The notes beneath the pieces are model-generated. The model saw nothing but the letters and a program-made list of their open reading frames with translations, was not told the origin of the DNA and searched no databases. Below, one piece after another: positions 34,816-43,599 of a stretch of 46,830 nucleotides of DNA. Origin of the DNA: Comamonadaceae bacterium (GTDB taxonomy: Bacteria; Pseudomonadota; Gammaproteobacteria; Burkholderiales; Burkholderiaceae_C); contig CANGDZ010000021.1 in NCBI GenBank assembly GCA_947452785.1, forward strand, positions 1 through 46,830. Direction: 5' to 3'. The first letter of the stretch is position 1. Each line of letters begins with the position of its first letter. Made by a program: the position numbers and the translations under genes.

Positions 34816-34937
34816 AGGTCCTACTGCTGTATAGATTGAAGGGCGCTGGCTTGATAACTTTCAGTGTAATTCCTTGACCCCTTCAAAGCAAATGCCATTC
34901 AAGGCGATGGGTCACGTGACGGACAAGTACTGGCGCT

Positions 34938-34967
34938 ATGCTGCGCTGCGCCATGCTGCGCTGCGCC
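34938..34967. repeat. Tandem 15-bp duplication upstream of purU
   Basis: ATGCTGCGCTGCGCC occurs twice without a gap (34938-34952, 34953-34967) in the 240-base space between the aminotransferase and purU. Each unit contains two GCTGCGC-type sub-repeats. It looks like a replication-slippage duplication and could vary in copy number; no known function. The rest of the gap shows no gene. Confidence 0.8.
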
Positions 34968-35055
34968 TAACGACATCCCGGCAGCCTTGGCCTACAATCA
35001 AAAGCATTCTTTCCATGCCGCTCACGTGCGCATGCCTCAGCGATCCTCTTTGACC

Positions 35056-35904
35056 ATGAACCACGCCTACATCCTCACCCTTTCCTGCCCTGACCGTACC
35101 GGCATCGTGCACGCCGTTTCCGGTTTCTTGCTGGAGCGTGGCGGCAACATCGAAGAAGCCGCCCAATACAACGACCATGACACCGGCCTGTTCTTCATGC
35201 GGGTGCAATTCGCCTGCGACCAGGTCGCACAAGAAGAGTTGCGCAGCCAGTTGACCTCTTTTGCCCAGCCCTTTGAAATGGTGTGGCATTTGCATGCGAC
35301 CACCCAGCCCATGCGCACGGTGATTTTGGTCAGCAAAGAAGGCCACTGCCTGAACGACTTGTTGTTTCGCTGGAAGAGCGGTTTGTTGCCGCTCGACATT
35401 CGCGCCATCGTCAGCAACCACCGTGAGTTTTATCAACTGGCGGCCAGCTACAACGTGCCGTTTCACCACATTCCCGTCACCGCCACCACCAAGGCGCAGG
35501 CCGAGGCCAAGCAGTACGAGATCATCCAGGCCGAAGGCGCCGAGTTGGTGGTGCTGGCCCGTTACATGCAAATTTTGAGTGATGATCTGTGCCGCAAATT
35601 GTCCGGTCGAGCTATCAACATTCACCACTCTTTCTTGCCCAGCTTCAAAGGCGCCAAGCCTTATTACCAAGCGCATGACCGGGGTGTGAAACTGATCGGC
35701 GCCACCGCGCATTACGTCACCGCCGACCTGGACGAAGGCCCGATCATTGAGCAAGACGTGGCCCGGGTGGACCATAGCAAAACCGTGGAAGACTTCACCA
35801 CCCAAGGGCGTGACACCGAAAGCCAGGTGCTGGCCCGTGCCGTCAAATGGCACAGCGAGCACCGGGTGCTGCTGAACGGTCACAAAACGGTGATCTTCAA
35901 ATAA
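35056..35904 (+). CDS. purU: Formyltetrahydrofolate deformylase
   Basis: PurU hydrolyses 10-formyl-THF to THF and formate, balancing one-carbon pools and feeding formate to PurT. The 282-residue product has an N-terminal ACT domain (ILTLSCPDRTGIVHAVSGFL, about 6-80) and a formyltransferase-fold catalytic domain with Asn188, His190 and Asp226 in INIHHSFLPSFKGA and TADLDEGPIIEQD. The ATG at 35056 gives the family start; the frame is open 23 codons further up. A LysR gene follows after eight bases, likely in the same transcript. Confidence 0.93.
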   Translation: MNHAYILTLSCPDRTGIVHAVSGFLLERGGNIEEAAQYNDHDTGLFFMRVQFACDQVAQEELRSQLTSFAQPFEMVWHLHATTQPMRTVILVSKEGHCLNDLLFRWKSGLLPLDIRAIVSNHREFYQLAASYNVPFHHIPVTATTKAQAEAKQYEIIQAEGAELVVLARYMQILSDDLCRKLSGRAINIHHSFLPSFKGAKPYYQAHDRGVKLIGATAHYVTADLDEGPIIEQDVARVDHSKTVEDFTTQGRDTESQVLARAVKWHSEHRVLLNGHKTVIFK

Positions 35905-35912
35905 ACCAGAGC

Positions 35913-36782
35913 ATGACCTCGCGCATACCGCCCATCCAATGCCTGTTGACCTTTGAGGCTTTGGCGCGGTTGCGCAGCGTGACCCAAGCCGCAGAGGAAC
36001 TGTTCGTCACGCCCAGCGCGGTCAGCCACCGCGTTAAGCAGCTCGAACAAATTATCGGCACCAAGCTGTTCGGTCGAGCCGACTTTTCACTCACCATTGA
36101 AGGCATTGAGTACCTGGCGCATGTGCGTGAAGGCCTGGCTTCATTGGAAAAATTTCCGGGCGCCAACAACTCGCCAGGGCGGCGCAAACTAAAGCTGGCC
36201 GTCACGCCGACCTTTGCCCGATCGGTGCTGATGCCTCGCCTGCGCCAATTCATTGAGGCTTACCCCGAAATCGATCTAACCCTGCAGGTGACCATTCCCC
36301 TGATGGACGTGGTGGCCGAGGACGCCGACCTGATCGTGCGCTTTGGCACCGGCCGCTACGCCGATGTGGAGCACGTGTGTCTGATGACGGACGAGGTCAC
36401 ACCTTTGGCCTCGCCCGCTTGGCTGCGTGAAAACGGCCCCTTTGCCGCACCCGAAGATTTGCTGGGTCAGCCCCTGTTGCGCAGCCCTTTGGAGCCTTGG
36501 CACACTTGGTTTGCGGCACACAACCTGGACTGGCCAGAGCCCATGGAGGGCTCGACCTTCAACGACATTGGTCTGATGTGCGATGCCGCGGCACAAGGTC
36601 TGGGCGTGGGACTGATTCGCACCAAGCTGGGCGCGCCTTGGCTGGACAGCGGGCAACTGGTGCGTTTGTATGAGCGCAGCGTGCCCAGCCCGCATGCGCA
36701 TTACCTGTGCTGGCGTACTGGCACCATGGACCGATGGGAATGCGCCAGCTTTGCCGAATGGCTTAAACACGCACTGGCCTGA
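35913..36782 (+). CDS. LysR-family regulator, GcvA-like
   Basis: A 289-residue LysR protein: winged HTH at about 5-65 (CLLTFEALARLRSVTQAAEELFVTPSAVSHRVKQLE as the helix-turn-helix region), then a periplasmic-binding-like effector domain from about 90 to the end. The SAVSHRVKQLE recognition helix is that of the GcvA/AmpR branch, whose members regulate glycine cleavage and other amino-acid genes. It begins eight bases after purU on the same strand, so regulation of one-carbon or glycine genes is a reasonable guess. Effector unknown. Confidence 0.86.
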   Translation: MTSRIPPIQCLLTFEALARLRSVTQAAEELFVTPSAVSHRVKQLEQIIGTKLFGRADFSLTIEGIEYLAHVREGLASLEKFPGANNSPGRRKLKLAVTPTFARSVLMPRLRQFIEAYPEIDLTLQVTIPLMDVVAEDADLIVRFGTGRYADVEHVCLMTDEVTPLASPAWLRENGPFAAPEDLLGQPLLRSPLEPWHTWFAAHNLDWPEPMEGSTFNDIGLMCDAAAQGLGVGLIRTKLGAPWLDSGQLVRLYERSVPSPHAHYLCWRTGTMDRWECASFAEWLKHALA

Positions 36783-36793
36783 ACGGCCTGCGG

Positions 36794-36816
36794 CGTGAAA
36801 ACGCATGAATTTCACG
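36794..36816 (+). terminator. Stem-loop after the purU-lysR unit
   Basis: Perfect 7-bp arms CGTGAAA (36794-36800) and TTTCACG (36810-36816), starting 11 bases after the LysR stop. No T-run follows, so it is at best a weak or Rho-assisted transcript end. The remaining 100 bases before glcD hold its leader; I see no clear promoter hexamers. Confidence 0.4.
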
Positions 36817-36918
36817 TCCCAGCCCCAGTTTCTTCATCCCACAGCGGTACGAATGCACGTAAAGTGTCGCTTTGACAACGCCATCACATCATGGCGCCCC
36901 TGACAAGGCGAACGTCCT

Positions 36919-38430
36919 ATGAACGCAGTGACCACTCCAGAATTGAACACACCAGCCACAAGTACAGCCCGGGCGAGCCTGCAAAAACAGGTAGTGCAAG
37001 CCCTGCGCCAGGTCTTGCCCGAACACGCGATCTTGTTCACCCCCGAAGACACCACGCCTTATGAATGCGATGGCCTGACCGCCTACCGTGAGCGTCCTTT
37101 GGTTGTGGCCTTGCCTGAGACCACTGCACAAGTTCAAGCTGTGCTGCAAACTTGCAGTCGCTTGGTCGTACCCGTGGTCGCTCGTGGCGCAGGCACGGGC
37201 TTGTCTGGCGGCGCCATGCCACACAAAATGGGCGTGACCTTGTCCATGGCCAAGTTCAATCAAATTTTGCGCATGGACCCGGTCAGCCGCACAGCCATCG
37301 TGCAATGCGGTGTGCGTAATCTGGCGATCTCAGAAGCTGCAGCTTCGCACGGCCTGTATTACGCGCCCGATCCCTCCAGCCAAATCGCTTGCACCATCGG
37401 TGGCAATGTGGCCGAAAATTCGGGCGGCGTGCACTGCCTGAAATACGGCCTGACATTGCACAATGTGCTCAAGGTCAAAGGCTTCACCATTGAAGGCGAT
37501 GCCATCGAGTTTGGCAGCGATGCGCTCGACGCCCCCGGCTACGACCTCTTGGCCTTGATGGTGGGCAGCGAAGGCATGCTGGCGGTGACCACCGAAGTGA
37601 GCGTCAAATTGGTGCCCAAGCCGCTACTGGCGCGCTGCATCATGGCCAGCTTTGATGACGTGCGCAAAGCCGGTGAGGCCGTAGCCGCCGTGATTGCCGC
37701 AGGCATCATCCCGGCCGGGTTGGAAATGATGGACGGCCCCATGACCGCCGTAGTCGAAGACTTTGTGCATGCCGACTACGACCTTAGCGCCGCCGCCATT
37801 CTGTTGTGCGAAAGCGATGGCACACCCGAGGAAGTTGAAGAAGAGATTGGCCGCATGAGCGAGGTCTTGCGCCGCTGCGGCGCGACCGCCATTACGGTGA
37901 GCCGTGACGAAGCTCAGCGCCTGAAATTTTGGAGCGGTCGCAAAAACGCCTTTCCAGCGTCAGGCCGCATCAGCCCGGATTACATGTGCATGGACTCGAC
38001 CATTCCGCGCAAGCGCTTGGCCGACATCTTGGAAGCCATTTCAGCGATGGAAGAGAAATACGCACTACGCTGCCTGAATGTGTTCCACGCCGGCGATGGA
38101 AACCTGCACCCACTGATTTTGTTCGATTCGAATGATGCCGACCAACTGCGACGCTGCGAATTGTTTGGCGCGGACATATTGGAAACCAGCGTCGCCATGG
38201 GTGGCACGGTAACGGGTGAACACGGCGTGGGGATAGAGAAAGTCAACAGCATGTGCGTGCAGTTCAGTCCGCAAGAAAACGAGCAAATGTTCGGCATTAA
38301 ACGCGCCTTTGATCCGCAAGGTTTGCTCAATCCCGGCAAAGTGATCCCGACGCTGAACCGCTGCGCCGAATACGGCAAGATGCTGGTGCGGGCCGGGGCG
38401 ATCAAGCATCCGGAGTTGGAGCGGTTTTAA
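36919..38430 (+). CDS. glcD: FAD-binding glycolate oxidase subunit GlcD-like / D-lactate dehydrogenase
   Basis: A 503-residue FAD oxidoreductase that oxidises glycolate (or D-lactate) to the 2-oxo acid. The VAO-type FAD domain (about 60-240) contains VVARGAGTGLSGGAMPH and CTIGGNVAENSGGVHCLKYG; the C-terminal cap has RCLNVFHAGDGNLHPLI and GEHGVGIEK, typical of GlcD. In most Burkholderiales glcE and glcF follow; here the next genes run the other way with only seven bases between stops, so the partner subunits, if present, are elsewhere. That makes a stand-alone FAD-dependent D-hydroxyacid dehydrogenase the alternative. Confidence 0.87.
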   Translation: MNAVTTPELNTPATSTARASLQKQVVQALRQVLPEHAILFTPEDTTPYECDGLTAYRERPLVVALPETTAQVQAVLQTCSRLVVPVVARGAGTGLSGGAMPHKMGVTLSMAKFNQILRMDPVSRTAIVQCGVRNLAISEAAASHGLYYAPDPSSQIACTIGGNVAENSGGVHCLKYGLTLHNVLKVKGFTIEGDAIEFGSDALDAPGYDLLALMVGSEGMLAVTTEVSVKLVPKPLLARCIMASFDDVRKAGEAVAAVIAAGIIPAGLEMMDGPMTAVVEDFVHADYDLSAAAILLCESDGTPEEVEEEIGRMSEVLRRCGATAITVSRDEAQRLKFWSGRKNAFPASGRISPDYMCMDSTIPRKRLADILEAISAMEEKYALRCLNVFHAGDGNLHPLILFDSNDADQLRRCELFGADILETSVAMGGTVTGEHGVGIEKVNSMCVQFSPQENEQMFGIKRAFDPQGLLNPGKVIPTLNRCAEYGKMLVRAGAIKHPELERF

Positions 38431-38437
38431 GTATGGC

Positions 38438-39673
38438 TCAGTACTGGTAAGCCAAACGCAGGCCCAAGGCGCCGCCACTTCCAGAGCGGCGTCCACCAAA
38501 GTACCCATTCGTTTGCGAGGCCTGGGTCCATTGCAAAATGCTGTACATGCCCCTACCCCATTGGTGGCGCCAAGACGTCAACCAGGACGATTGCTTTAGA
38601 TAGTAAAAATCATCTAATACTGCTGGCGGATTCAAACCCACATCATTCACAGCGGCTGCAACGTTGAATTGGGTCCAACCCATAGCCAACAGATCTGTCG
38701 ATTTCCACTCATAAATCAGCTCCAAGGTTTCCGACTTGTCTTTGTCGCGCACGGTCAGCAAGTCATCGTAAAAATCTTGCGATGCAAATTTCGATCGGCT
38801 GTAGCGCAAGCGCAAGGTGGGACGCAAGTAGGTGTCAATACCCACGTAATAGTTGTCGACCAGGTTACGCCTTGCTCTGCTTTCCTTCACAGGCTTGGGG
38901 TCGTAGACCCCTCCCTCATCAGATCGCATCACTCCCAACCGCAACTGCGTTCCTGTTTGCAAATGGAGCAAGTTGGCCGCAGCGCTTATTTTTCGGTTGA
39001 AATTGATCTTGAAACCAGCACCTAGGGATCCATTATTGAAACCAAATTCTTTGGTTTCATAAGAGAAAAACTGGGGACGATAAACACCCACGATTGTTTG
39101 TAATTGGTAGTCGCCCAGCGTGGTGTTGGTGTATGCCTGTAGCCCTGGCGCCGCATTGTTGATTTTCACGAAGCTATTGCCACGGCAAAAAATATCAGGG
39201 TCCACCATCCAAGGGGAGTCGACGTCGTAAGTACGGCACCAATTGGTGTTGAAATTGACCACGCCGGCGCGGAATCCCAAATAAGGTGAAGGCGACCAAT
39301 CGAGATTGGCCACATCCACATGGGCACCCATCAACTGGTCTACCCTGACTTTGATGTTCGCTTCAAGATTCGGGTTGAGCCTGACATTGCTGGTGAATCG
39401 CATCCACGGCGAAACGGGTCGGTAATTCCACTTCGTATCGGAGTCCGGCAAGGCCAGAGCGTTGTGATCTTCAACGACACTGCCATCGTTCTGCCGGGGG
39501 CTAGATGTATCCGGTTGACTCGGCGTGATAGCCCATGCATCAATGCCCCCCTCAAACGTCGAATTGATTTTGAGACCCTCTGCCTGGGCCGTTGAAGCAA
39601 TAAGAACAGCCCCCCGCACGCCAAAGGCCATCAGGACCCAAAGTCTGTTGATTTGGGGAAAAGTTAAAAACAT
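38438..39673 (-). CDS. Outer-membrane beta-barrel protein of the subtilase cassette
   Basis: I cannot assign a family. The 411-residue protein has a signal peptide (hydrophobic VLMAFGVRGAVLIASTAQA, cleavage near AQA at about 31), many alternating strands rich in aromatics and Arg/Asn, and ends LGLRLAYQY with a C-terminal aromatic residue, the mark of an outer-membrane barrel recognised by BamA. A single Cys pair (WCRTYDVDSP ... IFCRG, about 147-165) probably forms a loop disulfide. It starts ten bases inside the preceding small periplasmic gene, so the three genes of this cassette form a tight operon. It may be a porin-like channel or export partner. Confidence 0.7.
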   Translation of the reverse strand: MFLTFPQINRLWVLMAFGVRGAVLIASTAQAEGLKINSTFEGGIDAWAITPSQPDTSSPRQNDGSVVEDHNALALPDSDTKWNYRPVSPWMRFTSNVRLNPNLEANIKVRVDQLMGAHVDVANLDWSPSPYLGFRAGVVNFNTNWCRTYDVDSPWMVDPDIFCRGNSFVKINNAAPGLQAYTNTTLGDYQLQTIVGVYRPQFFSYETKEFGFNNGSLGAGFKINFNRKISAAANLLHLQTGTQLRLGVMRSDEGGVYDPKPVKESRARRNLVDNYYVGIDTYLRPTLRLRYSRSKFASQDFYDDLLTVRDKDKSETLELIYEWKSTDLLAMGWTQFNVAAAVNDVGLNPPAVLDDFYYLKQSSWLTSWRHQWGRGMYSILQWTQASQTNGYFGGRRSGSGGALGLRLAYQY

Positions 39674-40146
39674 GGCGCCAACTGCTCGGTACTTTCCGAT
39701 CGAGTCAAATAGCCCACCGCCGGTTGATTGCGGGCGATGCAGACCTTCATTTCGGCTTCGTCAGAGACACGGTAAAGATGGCTTTGGGCAATGGCGCTTT
39801 TGCGCGCTAAAGCAGAAAGCACATCCGCACTCAACCCCAAAGCGCGAAAGGTTTTGACCGTCACCGGATCGTTGACGGGCATGAAGCAAGCCGACAAGGG
39901 CACGCCGCTGAGGCGGACATTTACGCCCGAGTAGACGTCAATCAAATCGCGCACCGAGATCCGAATCACATCGTCCGCGACGCCCTGCTCGGCCAGGGTA
40001 AACAAGTCACCGGGATCAGGCCGGTTGTCGATCGCCACCTCCACCACTGGCGTGCGCGAACAGTGCCACACCGTATCGGCCAGGGTCGGCTGGGCCAGTG
40101 CAGCCAGTCCAGCGAACAACAGGCAAGGCCACCGCATGCGATTCAC
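39664..40146 (-). CDS. Small exported protein with a PstS-like binding-protein fragment
   Basis: A 160-residue protein with a signal peptide (RWPCLLFAGLAALAQPTLA) and four cysteines in the mature part, likely two disulfides. The segment ISVRDLIDVYSGVNVRLSG, then the PVNDPVTVKTFRALGL and ARNQPAVGYL stretches, resembles the second lobe of phosphate-type periplasmic binding proteins (IFSG ... GSGT ... IGY), but the ligand-binding residues are not all there and the protein is far shorter. The GTG at 40146 overlaps the subtilase stop as GTGA and has GGGGGA upstream; ATG 40137 is the alternative. Perhaps a partner or inhibitor of the protease; function unknown. Confidence 0.62.
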   Translation of the reverse strand: MNRMRWPCLLFAGLAALAQPTLADTVWHCSRTPVVEVAIDNRPDPGDLFTLAEQGVADDVIRISVRDLIDVYSGVNVRLSGVPLSACFMPVNDPVTVKTFRALGLSADVLSALARKSAIAQSHLYRVSDEAEMKVCIARNQPAVGYLTRSESTEQLAPCF

Positions 40147-41252
40147 GGCATCCCCCATCGAGCGGTATTGACCAAACCCATGGGGGCACATTCTGCGCAT
40201 TGCTCAATGGGCTCGACATGACGTACAAACCGAGGCTTCTCTCGCAAGAAGTCCGCAAAGGTTTTGTCAGGGTAGTGCGAAAGCCACAATGAAATAAAGC
40301 CAGCGACCACGGGGGCCGAATAACTGGTTCCAACGCCACTGAAACGGGTGGTGGCTCGCTCGTTGCCCAGAAAGTCCAGCTCATAGGTAGCGACTTTCAA
40401 TTTATTCACCGCCCAAGCCGCGTTCACGGGCAAGGAGGCGCCGCCGCCTGGCGCATACACAAAGGTGCGTGCGTCGAGCGCTGAGTAAACCTCAATGCGA
40501 TTTTCTGCATTGAGGGCACCGACCGAAATCACGCCTGTGCAATTGGCCGGTTCGTGCAGCGGCTTATGAAAGTTATTGCCTGCCGCCGCGACAATGAATT
40601 TGTGCTCCTGAACCAACCGGTCAATCAACGCTTGTAAATCAGCACCACACACCGCAAAGCCACCGGCCATACTGAGGTTGATGATTTTGGCGGGGTTGGG
40701 ATTGTCGGACAACCCCAAAACGGGCAAGCCTGCGGCCCAGGCGATGCCATCCAACAAGTCTTTGCGCGACATGGCGCAAGCACCAAAAACACGAATCGGC
40801 AAAACTTGGGCAAAGGGGTTGACGCCAAAGGCACCATCCACACCATTGCCCGCCACCAAACTGGCCACCTCAGTGCCATGGGTTCGAAAGGAGTTGGCCA
40901 TCAACCGCGAACCACATTTGGCGCCGCGTTCGTCGGGCGTGAAATCGGTAGACCGCTTGTTGCGCAAATTTTGTGCGGCCGACACCATGTCATAGCCCGG
41001 CAGCAATTGCCCTGCCAAACTGGGATGCCCCGACATCACGCCGCTGTCGATGACAGCCACGACGATGCGGTTAGGCCCGGGTTTGTCTTGAATGGTGTTG
41101 ATGGCAGAAGGCGCGGACAACTGGCCACCAGCAGCCCCCAAATGCCAAGGGATGTCCTGCGCCAGCGCCAAACCAACACCCCACGCAGCGCCGCACAGCA
41201 CCAGCACCTGCGTGATGAGGCGTCGAATGGGAGGTCCTAAATAATGAAACAT
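40143..41252 (-). CDS. Secreted S8-family subtilisin-like serine protease
   Basis: A 369-residue subtilase with signal peptide (about 10-31, ending LALAQ) and the catalytic triad Asp69 (VVAVIDSGV), His125 (SFRTHGTEVASLVAG) and Ser312 (GTSYSAPVVAG), plus oxyanion Asn226 (VAAAGNN). Little or no propeptide remains between the signal and the Asp motif (under 40 residues), so maturation must differ from classical subtilisins. Six or more cysteines suggest disulfides. It is the first gene of a tight three-gene operon with a small binding-like protein and an outer-membrane barrel. Upstream is a perfect AT-rich palindrome. Confidence 0.88.
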   Translation of the reverse strand: MFHYLGPPIRRLITQVLVLCGAAWGVGLALAQDIPWHLGAAGGQLSAPSAINTIQDKPGPNRIVVAVIDSGVMSGHPSLAGQLLPGYDMVSAAQNLRNKRSTDFTPDERGAKCGSRLMANSFRTHGTEVASLVAGNGVDGAFGVNPFAQVLPIRVFGACAMSRKDLLDGIAWAAGLPVLGLSDNPNPAKIINLSMAGGFAVCGADLQALIDRLVQEHKFIVAAAGNNFHKPLHEPANCTGVISVGALNAENRIEVYSALDARTFVYAPGGGASLPVNAAWAVNKLKVATYELDFLGNERATTRFSGVGTSYSAPVVAGFISLWLSHYPDKTFADFLREKPRFVRHVEPIEQCAECAPMGLVNTARWGMP

Positions 41253-41269
41253 TTGGAATTCATTTTAAT

Positions 41270-41286
41270 CATTTAAGAATTAAATG
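41270..41286. promoter_or_regulatory. AT-rich palindrome upstream of the subtilase gene
   Basis: CATTTAA-GAA-TTAAATG is a perfect 7-3-7 inverted repeat 18 bases before the subtilase start, inside a strongly AT-rich stretch (about 41240-41310) that stands out from the GC-rich surroundings. Likely an operator or part of the promoter for the cassette. Confidence 0.5.
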
Positions 41287-41373
41287 AGTTTTTATTTTCA
41301 TATGGATTTACTCTTCATCTCGTTCGTTTTGAAGGTCCTGATCGATCTGCGTGCAGGTCATGGTTCATGTTAT

Positions 41374-41393
41374 TTGGTTGCGTGCACAACCAA
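41374..41393. promoter_or_regulatory. Probable MarR operator with overlapping promoter
   Basis: TTGGTTG-N6-CAACCAA is a perfect 7-bp inverted repeat ending 41 bases before the marR-like start. A plausible sigma70 promoter overlaps it: TTGCGT (41378-41383), 16-base spacer, GATAAT (41400-41405). An operator lying over the -35 region is the usual setting for MarR autorepression released by an aromatic ligand. Confidence 0.65.
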
Positions 41394-41434
41394 TTCAACG
41401 ATAATCACAACATAGCCATTACTCGCTTGACGCC

Positions 41435-41884
41435 ATGCCTTCGCTTGCCACCCCCCTCGCCACGCCATTGGAGAGAACGCTCACCTACCGTCTGCACCTG
41501 CTGCACAAACTGACCGATACGGCCAGCCAGCAGGCTTATCCCACGCAGGCGGGGTTGTCGCTCAGCGACGGCAGGTGTCTGGCCAGCATTGGCAATTTCG
41601 AGCCGTTGTCAGTGAAAGATTTGGCGCAACGCGCCAACCTGAACAAGAGCCAGGCCAGTCGCGCCGCGCAATCCTTGGTTGAGCAGGGGCTGGTGCACAA
41701 AGTGGATCACCCGGGTGATGGCCGTGGTGTGGTGCTGAGCCTGACGGCCCAGGGCCGCGAGACCTTTCAAAAGACCATGACCTTGATCGCACAACGCAAC
41801 GAGGCCATTTTTGGCTGCCTGAGCGCACGCGAACAAACCAATTTGAGTGTGTTGTTTGACCGACTCATCGCACACGCCCGCTGA
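41435..41884 (+). CDS. MarR-family transcriptional regulator
   Basis: A 149-residue winged-helix regulator: dimerisation helices at the ends and the DNA-binding part at about 55-105 (LSVKDLAQRANLNKSQASRAAQSLVEQGLVHKVDHPGDGRGVVLSLT as helix-turn-helix plus wing with DGRG). MarR proteins commonly sense phenolic acids and repress adjacent catabolic genes. The flavin hydroxylase gene follows after 23 bases on the same strand, so it is the likely target together with the MarR gene itself; a perfect inverted repeat lies upstream. Confidence 0.88.
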   Translation: MPSLATPLATPLERTLTYRLHLLHKLTDTASQQAYPTQAGLSLSDGRCLASIGNFEPLSVKDLAQRANLNKSQASRAAQSLVEQGLVHKVDHPGDGRGVVLSLTAQGRETFQKTMTLIAQRNEAIFGCLSAREQTNLSVLFDRLIAHAR

Positions 41885-41907
41885 AACCCAACACACCCAA
41901 TATCCCC

Positions 41908-43599
41908 ATGCACCAACCCAGCACCCAAGCGCGCCCCTCGATCTATTACAAGTACCAGGTTTTTGAGCCTTGGCTGGCTTCGGCACACCCGGCCCAGGAG
42001 CGCAAGCAGGTGGCGATCGTCGGCGCCGGTCCGGCCGGCATGGTCACTGCGCTGGAGCTGGCACGCCATGGCGTGGCCAGCGTGGTGCTGAGCGCCGAGT
42101 TGCAGTTGTCGCAAGGCAGTCGGGCCATTTGCTTCACCCGCCGTTCTATGGAAATCTTGCAGCAAGTGGGTGTCGCCGAGCGCATGACCGAGGGCGGTCT
42201 GCCCTGGCGTTTTGGCAATTCCTACTACCGGGGTCAGCGCGTGTTCCGCATGGAAGCCCCGCACGATGCGGACGATCGATTCTTCCCGATACTCAACGTG
42301 CAGCAGCAGTTCATGGAAGAGTACCTGCATGACGCCTGCGCCGCCAACCCCTTGATCGATTTTCGCTGGGGCAACAAAGTCACTCAGATCGATCAACACG
42401 AGAGTTTTGCCACCTTGCAGGTCGACACCCCTGAAGGCCCTTACACGCTAGAGAGCGACTGGGCGGTGGCGGCCGATGGTGGTCGCTCAGGCATCCGCAG
42501 CGCCATGGACTTGCCCATGGAAGGCACTTCGTATGAAGGCTTATTTGTGATTGCCGACATCCAAATCGACCTGCCTTTCCCCACCGAACGCCTGGCCTTT
42601 TTTGACCCTGATTGGAATCCGGGCAACACAATCTTGATGCACCGCGAGCCGCATGGCATCTGGCGTGTGGACTACCAACTGCCGCCCGGCGAAACCCCCG
42701 AGGAAGCGCTGCAACCGCACTCCATGAAGGCGCGCATCGACGCGCAACTGGCCATGATCGGTCACGCCGGGCTGAAGTGGGAGATGGACTGGTCATCGGT
42801 CTACTCTGCGCGCACCCTGACGCTGCCCGACTTTGTCCATGGCCGCGTGATCTTCACCGGCGACGCGGCCCATTTGCTGCCCATCTTTGGCGTGCGCGGC
42901 GCCAACACCGCGTTCCAAGATGCGCAGTCCCTAGGCTGGCATTTGGCCTATGTGGTCAAGGGCCTGGCCGGCCCGCAACTGCTGGCCAACCACAGCACCG
43001 AGCGGGTGGGCGCCGCGCGCGAGATCATTCACGAAGCGGGCAAGAGCACACGCTTTATGGCGCCACCCAGCCCGGGCTTTCGCTTGCTGCGCGATGCCGT
43101 GCTGTCGCTGTCACTGACCCAAAATTTCGTGCGCCCGTTGTACCACTGGCGCACCTCACGGCCGCATGAATACACGCACTCGATGCTCAACAGTACGGGC
43201 GACGACAACGCGCTGTTCAAGGCCGGGCCGGCGCAGGGTGCGCCTCCGCAAAACGTGCGCTTGGGCGCCAACAACTTCTTGCTCGACCACTTGGGCGGCG
43301 GCTTTGACTTGCTGTACTTCACCGACGCGGCCGCCTTACCCGTGTCGCTGCGCCAAGTCACTGTATCGGCACGCGCTCAAGGCCTGCCTTTGCGGGTGAC
43401 GGCGGTGGGGGCGACGCAGCCGGTGCTCGGTGCCGATCAGTATCTGCCCGATGCCGATGGCCACCTGCGCCAGCGCTATGGCATACCCGCCAACGGCGGC
43501 GCGTACCTGCTGCGCCCAGATCAGCACATTTGTGCGCGCTGGCTCACCTTGGACGCCACGCGTTTGCAAGCCGCCTTGCAAACCGCTTTACCGCAATGA
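41908..43599 (+). CDS. FAD-dependent aromatic hydroxylase, MhpA-like (class A flavoprotein monooxygenase)
   Basis: A 563-residue NAD(P)H-dependent monooxygenase that would add a hydroxyl to a phenolic ring. Motifs: FAD dinucleotide fold VAIVGAGPAGMV (36-47, GAGPAG at 39-44), the DG-type motif in AVAADGGRSGIR, and the second FAD motif GDAAHLLPIFGVRGAN from residue 318. A C-terminal thioredoxin-like domain (from about 450) ends GAYLLRPDQHICARW, as in MhpA and phenol hydroxylase relatives. Controlled presumably by the MarR gene upstream; its stop overlaps the next small gene as ATGA. Substrate not determinable. Confidence 0.88.
   Translation: MHQPSTQARPSIYYKYQVFEPWLASAHPAQERKQVAIVGAGPAGMVTALELARHGVASVVLSAELQLSQGSRAICFTRRSMEILQQVGVAERMTEGGLPWRFGNSYYRGQRVFRMEAPHDADDRFFPILNVQQQFMEEYLHDACAANPLIDFRWGNKVTQIDQHESFATLQVDTPEGPYTLESDWAVAADGGRSGIRSAMDLPMEGTSYEGLFVIADIQIDLPFPTERLAFFDPDWNPGNTILMHREPHGIWRVDYQLPPGETPEEALQPHSMKARIDAQLAMIGHAGLKWEMDWSSVYSARTLTLPDFVHGRVIFTGDAAHLLPIFGVRGANTAFQDAQSLGWHLAYVVKGLAGPQLLANHSTERVGAAREIIHEAGKSTRFMAPPSPGFRLLRDAVLSLSLTQNFVRPLYHWRTSRPHEYTHSMLNSTGDDNALFKAGPAQGAPPQNVRLGANNFLLDHLGGGFDLLYFTDAAALPVSLRQVTVSARAQGLPLRVTAVGATQPVLGADQYLPDADGHLRQRYGIPANGGAYLLRPDQHICARWLTLDATRLQAALQTALPQ

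Noticed and set aside
33487..34839. A 450-codon open frame opposite the aminotransferase gene
   Set aside because: Antisense shadow: its product is rich in His, Gln, Arg and Val, without motifs, and spans the well-conserved aminotransferase almost end to end.
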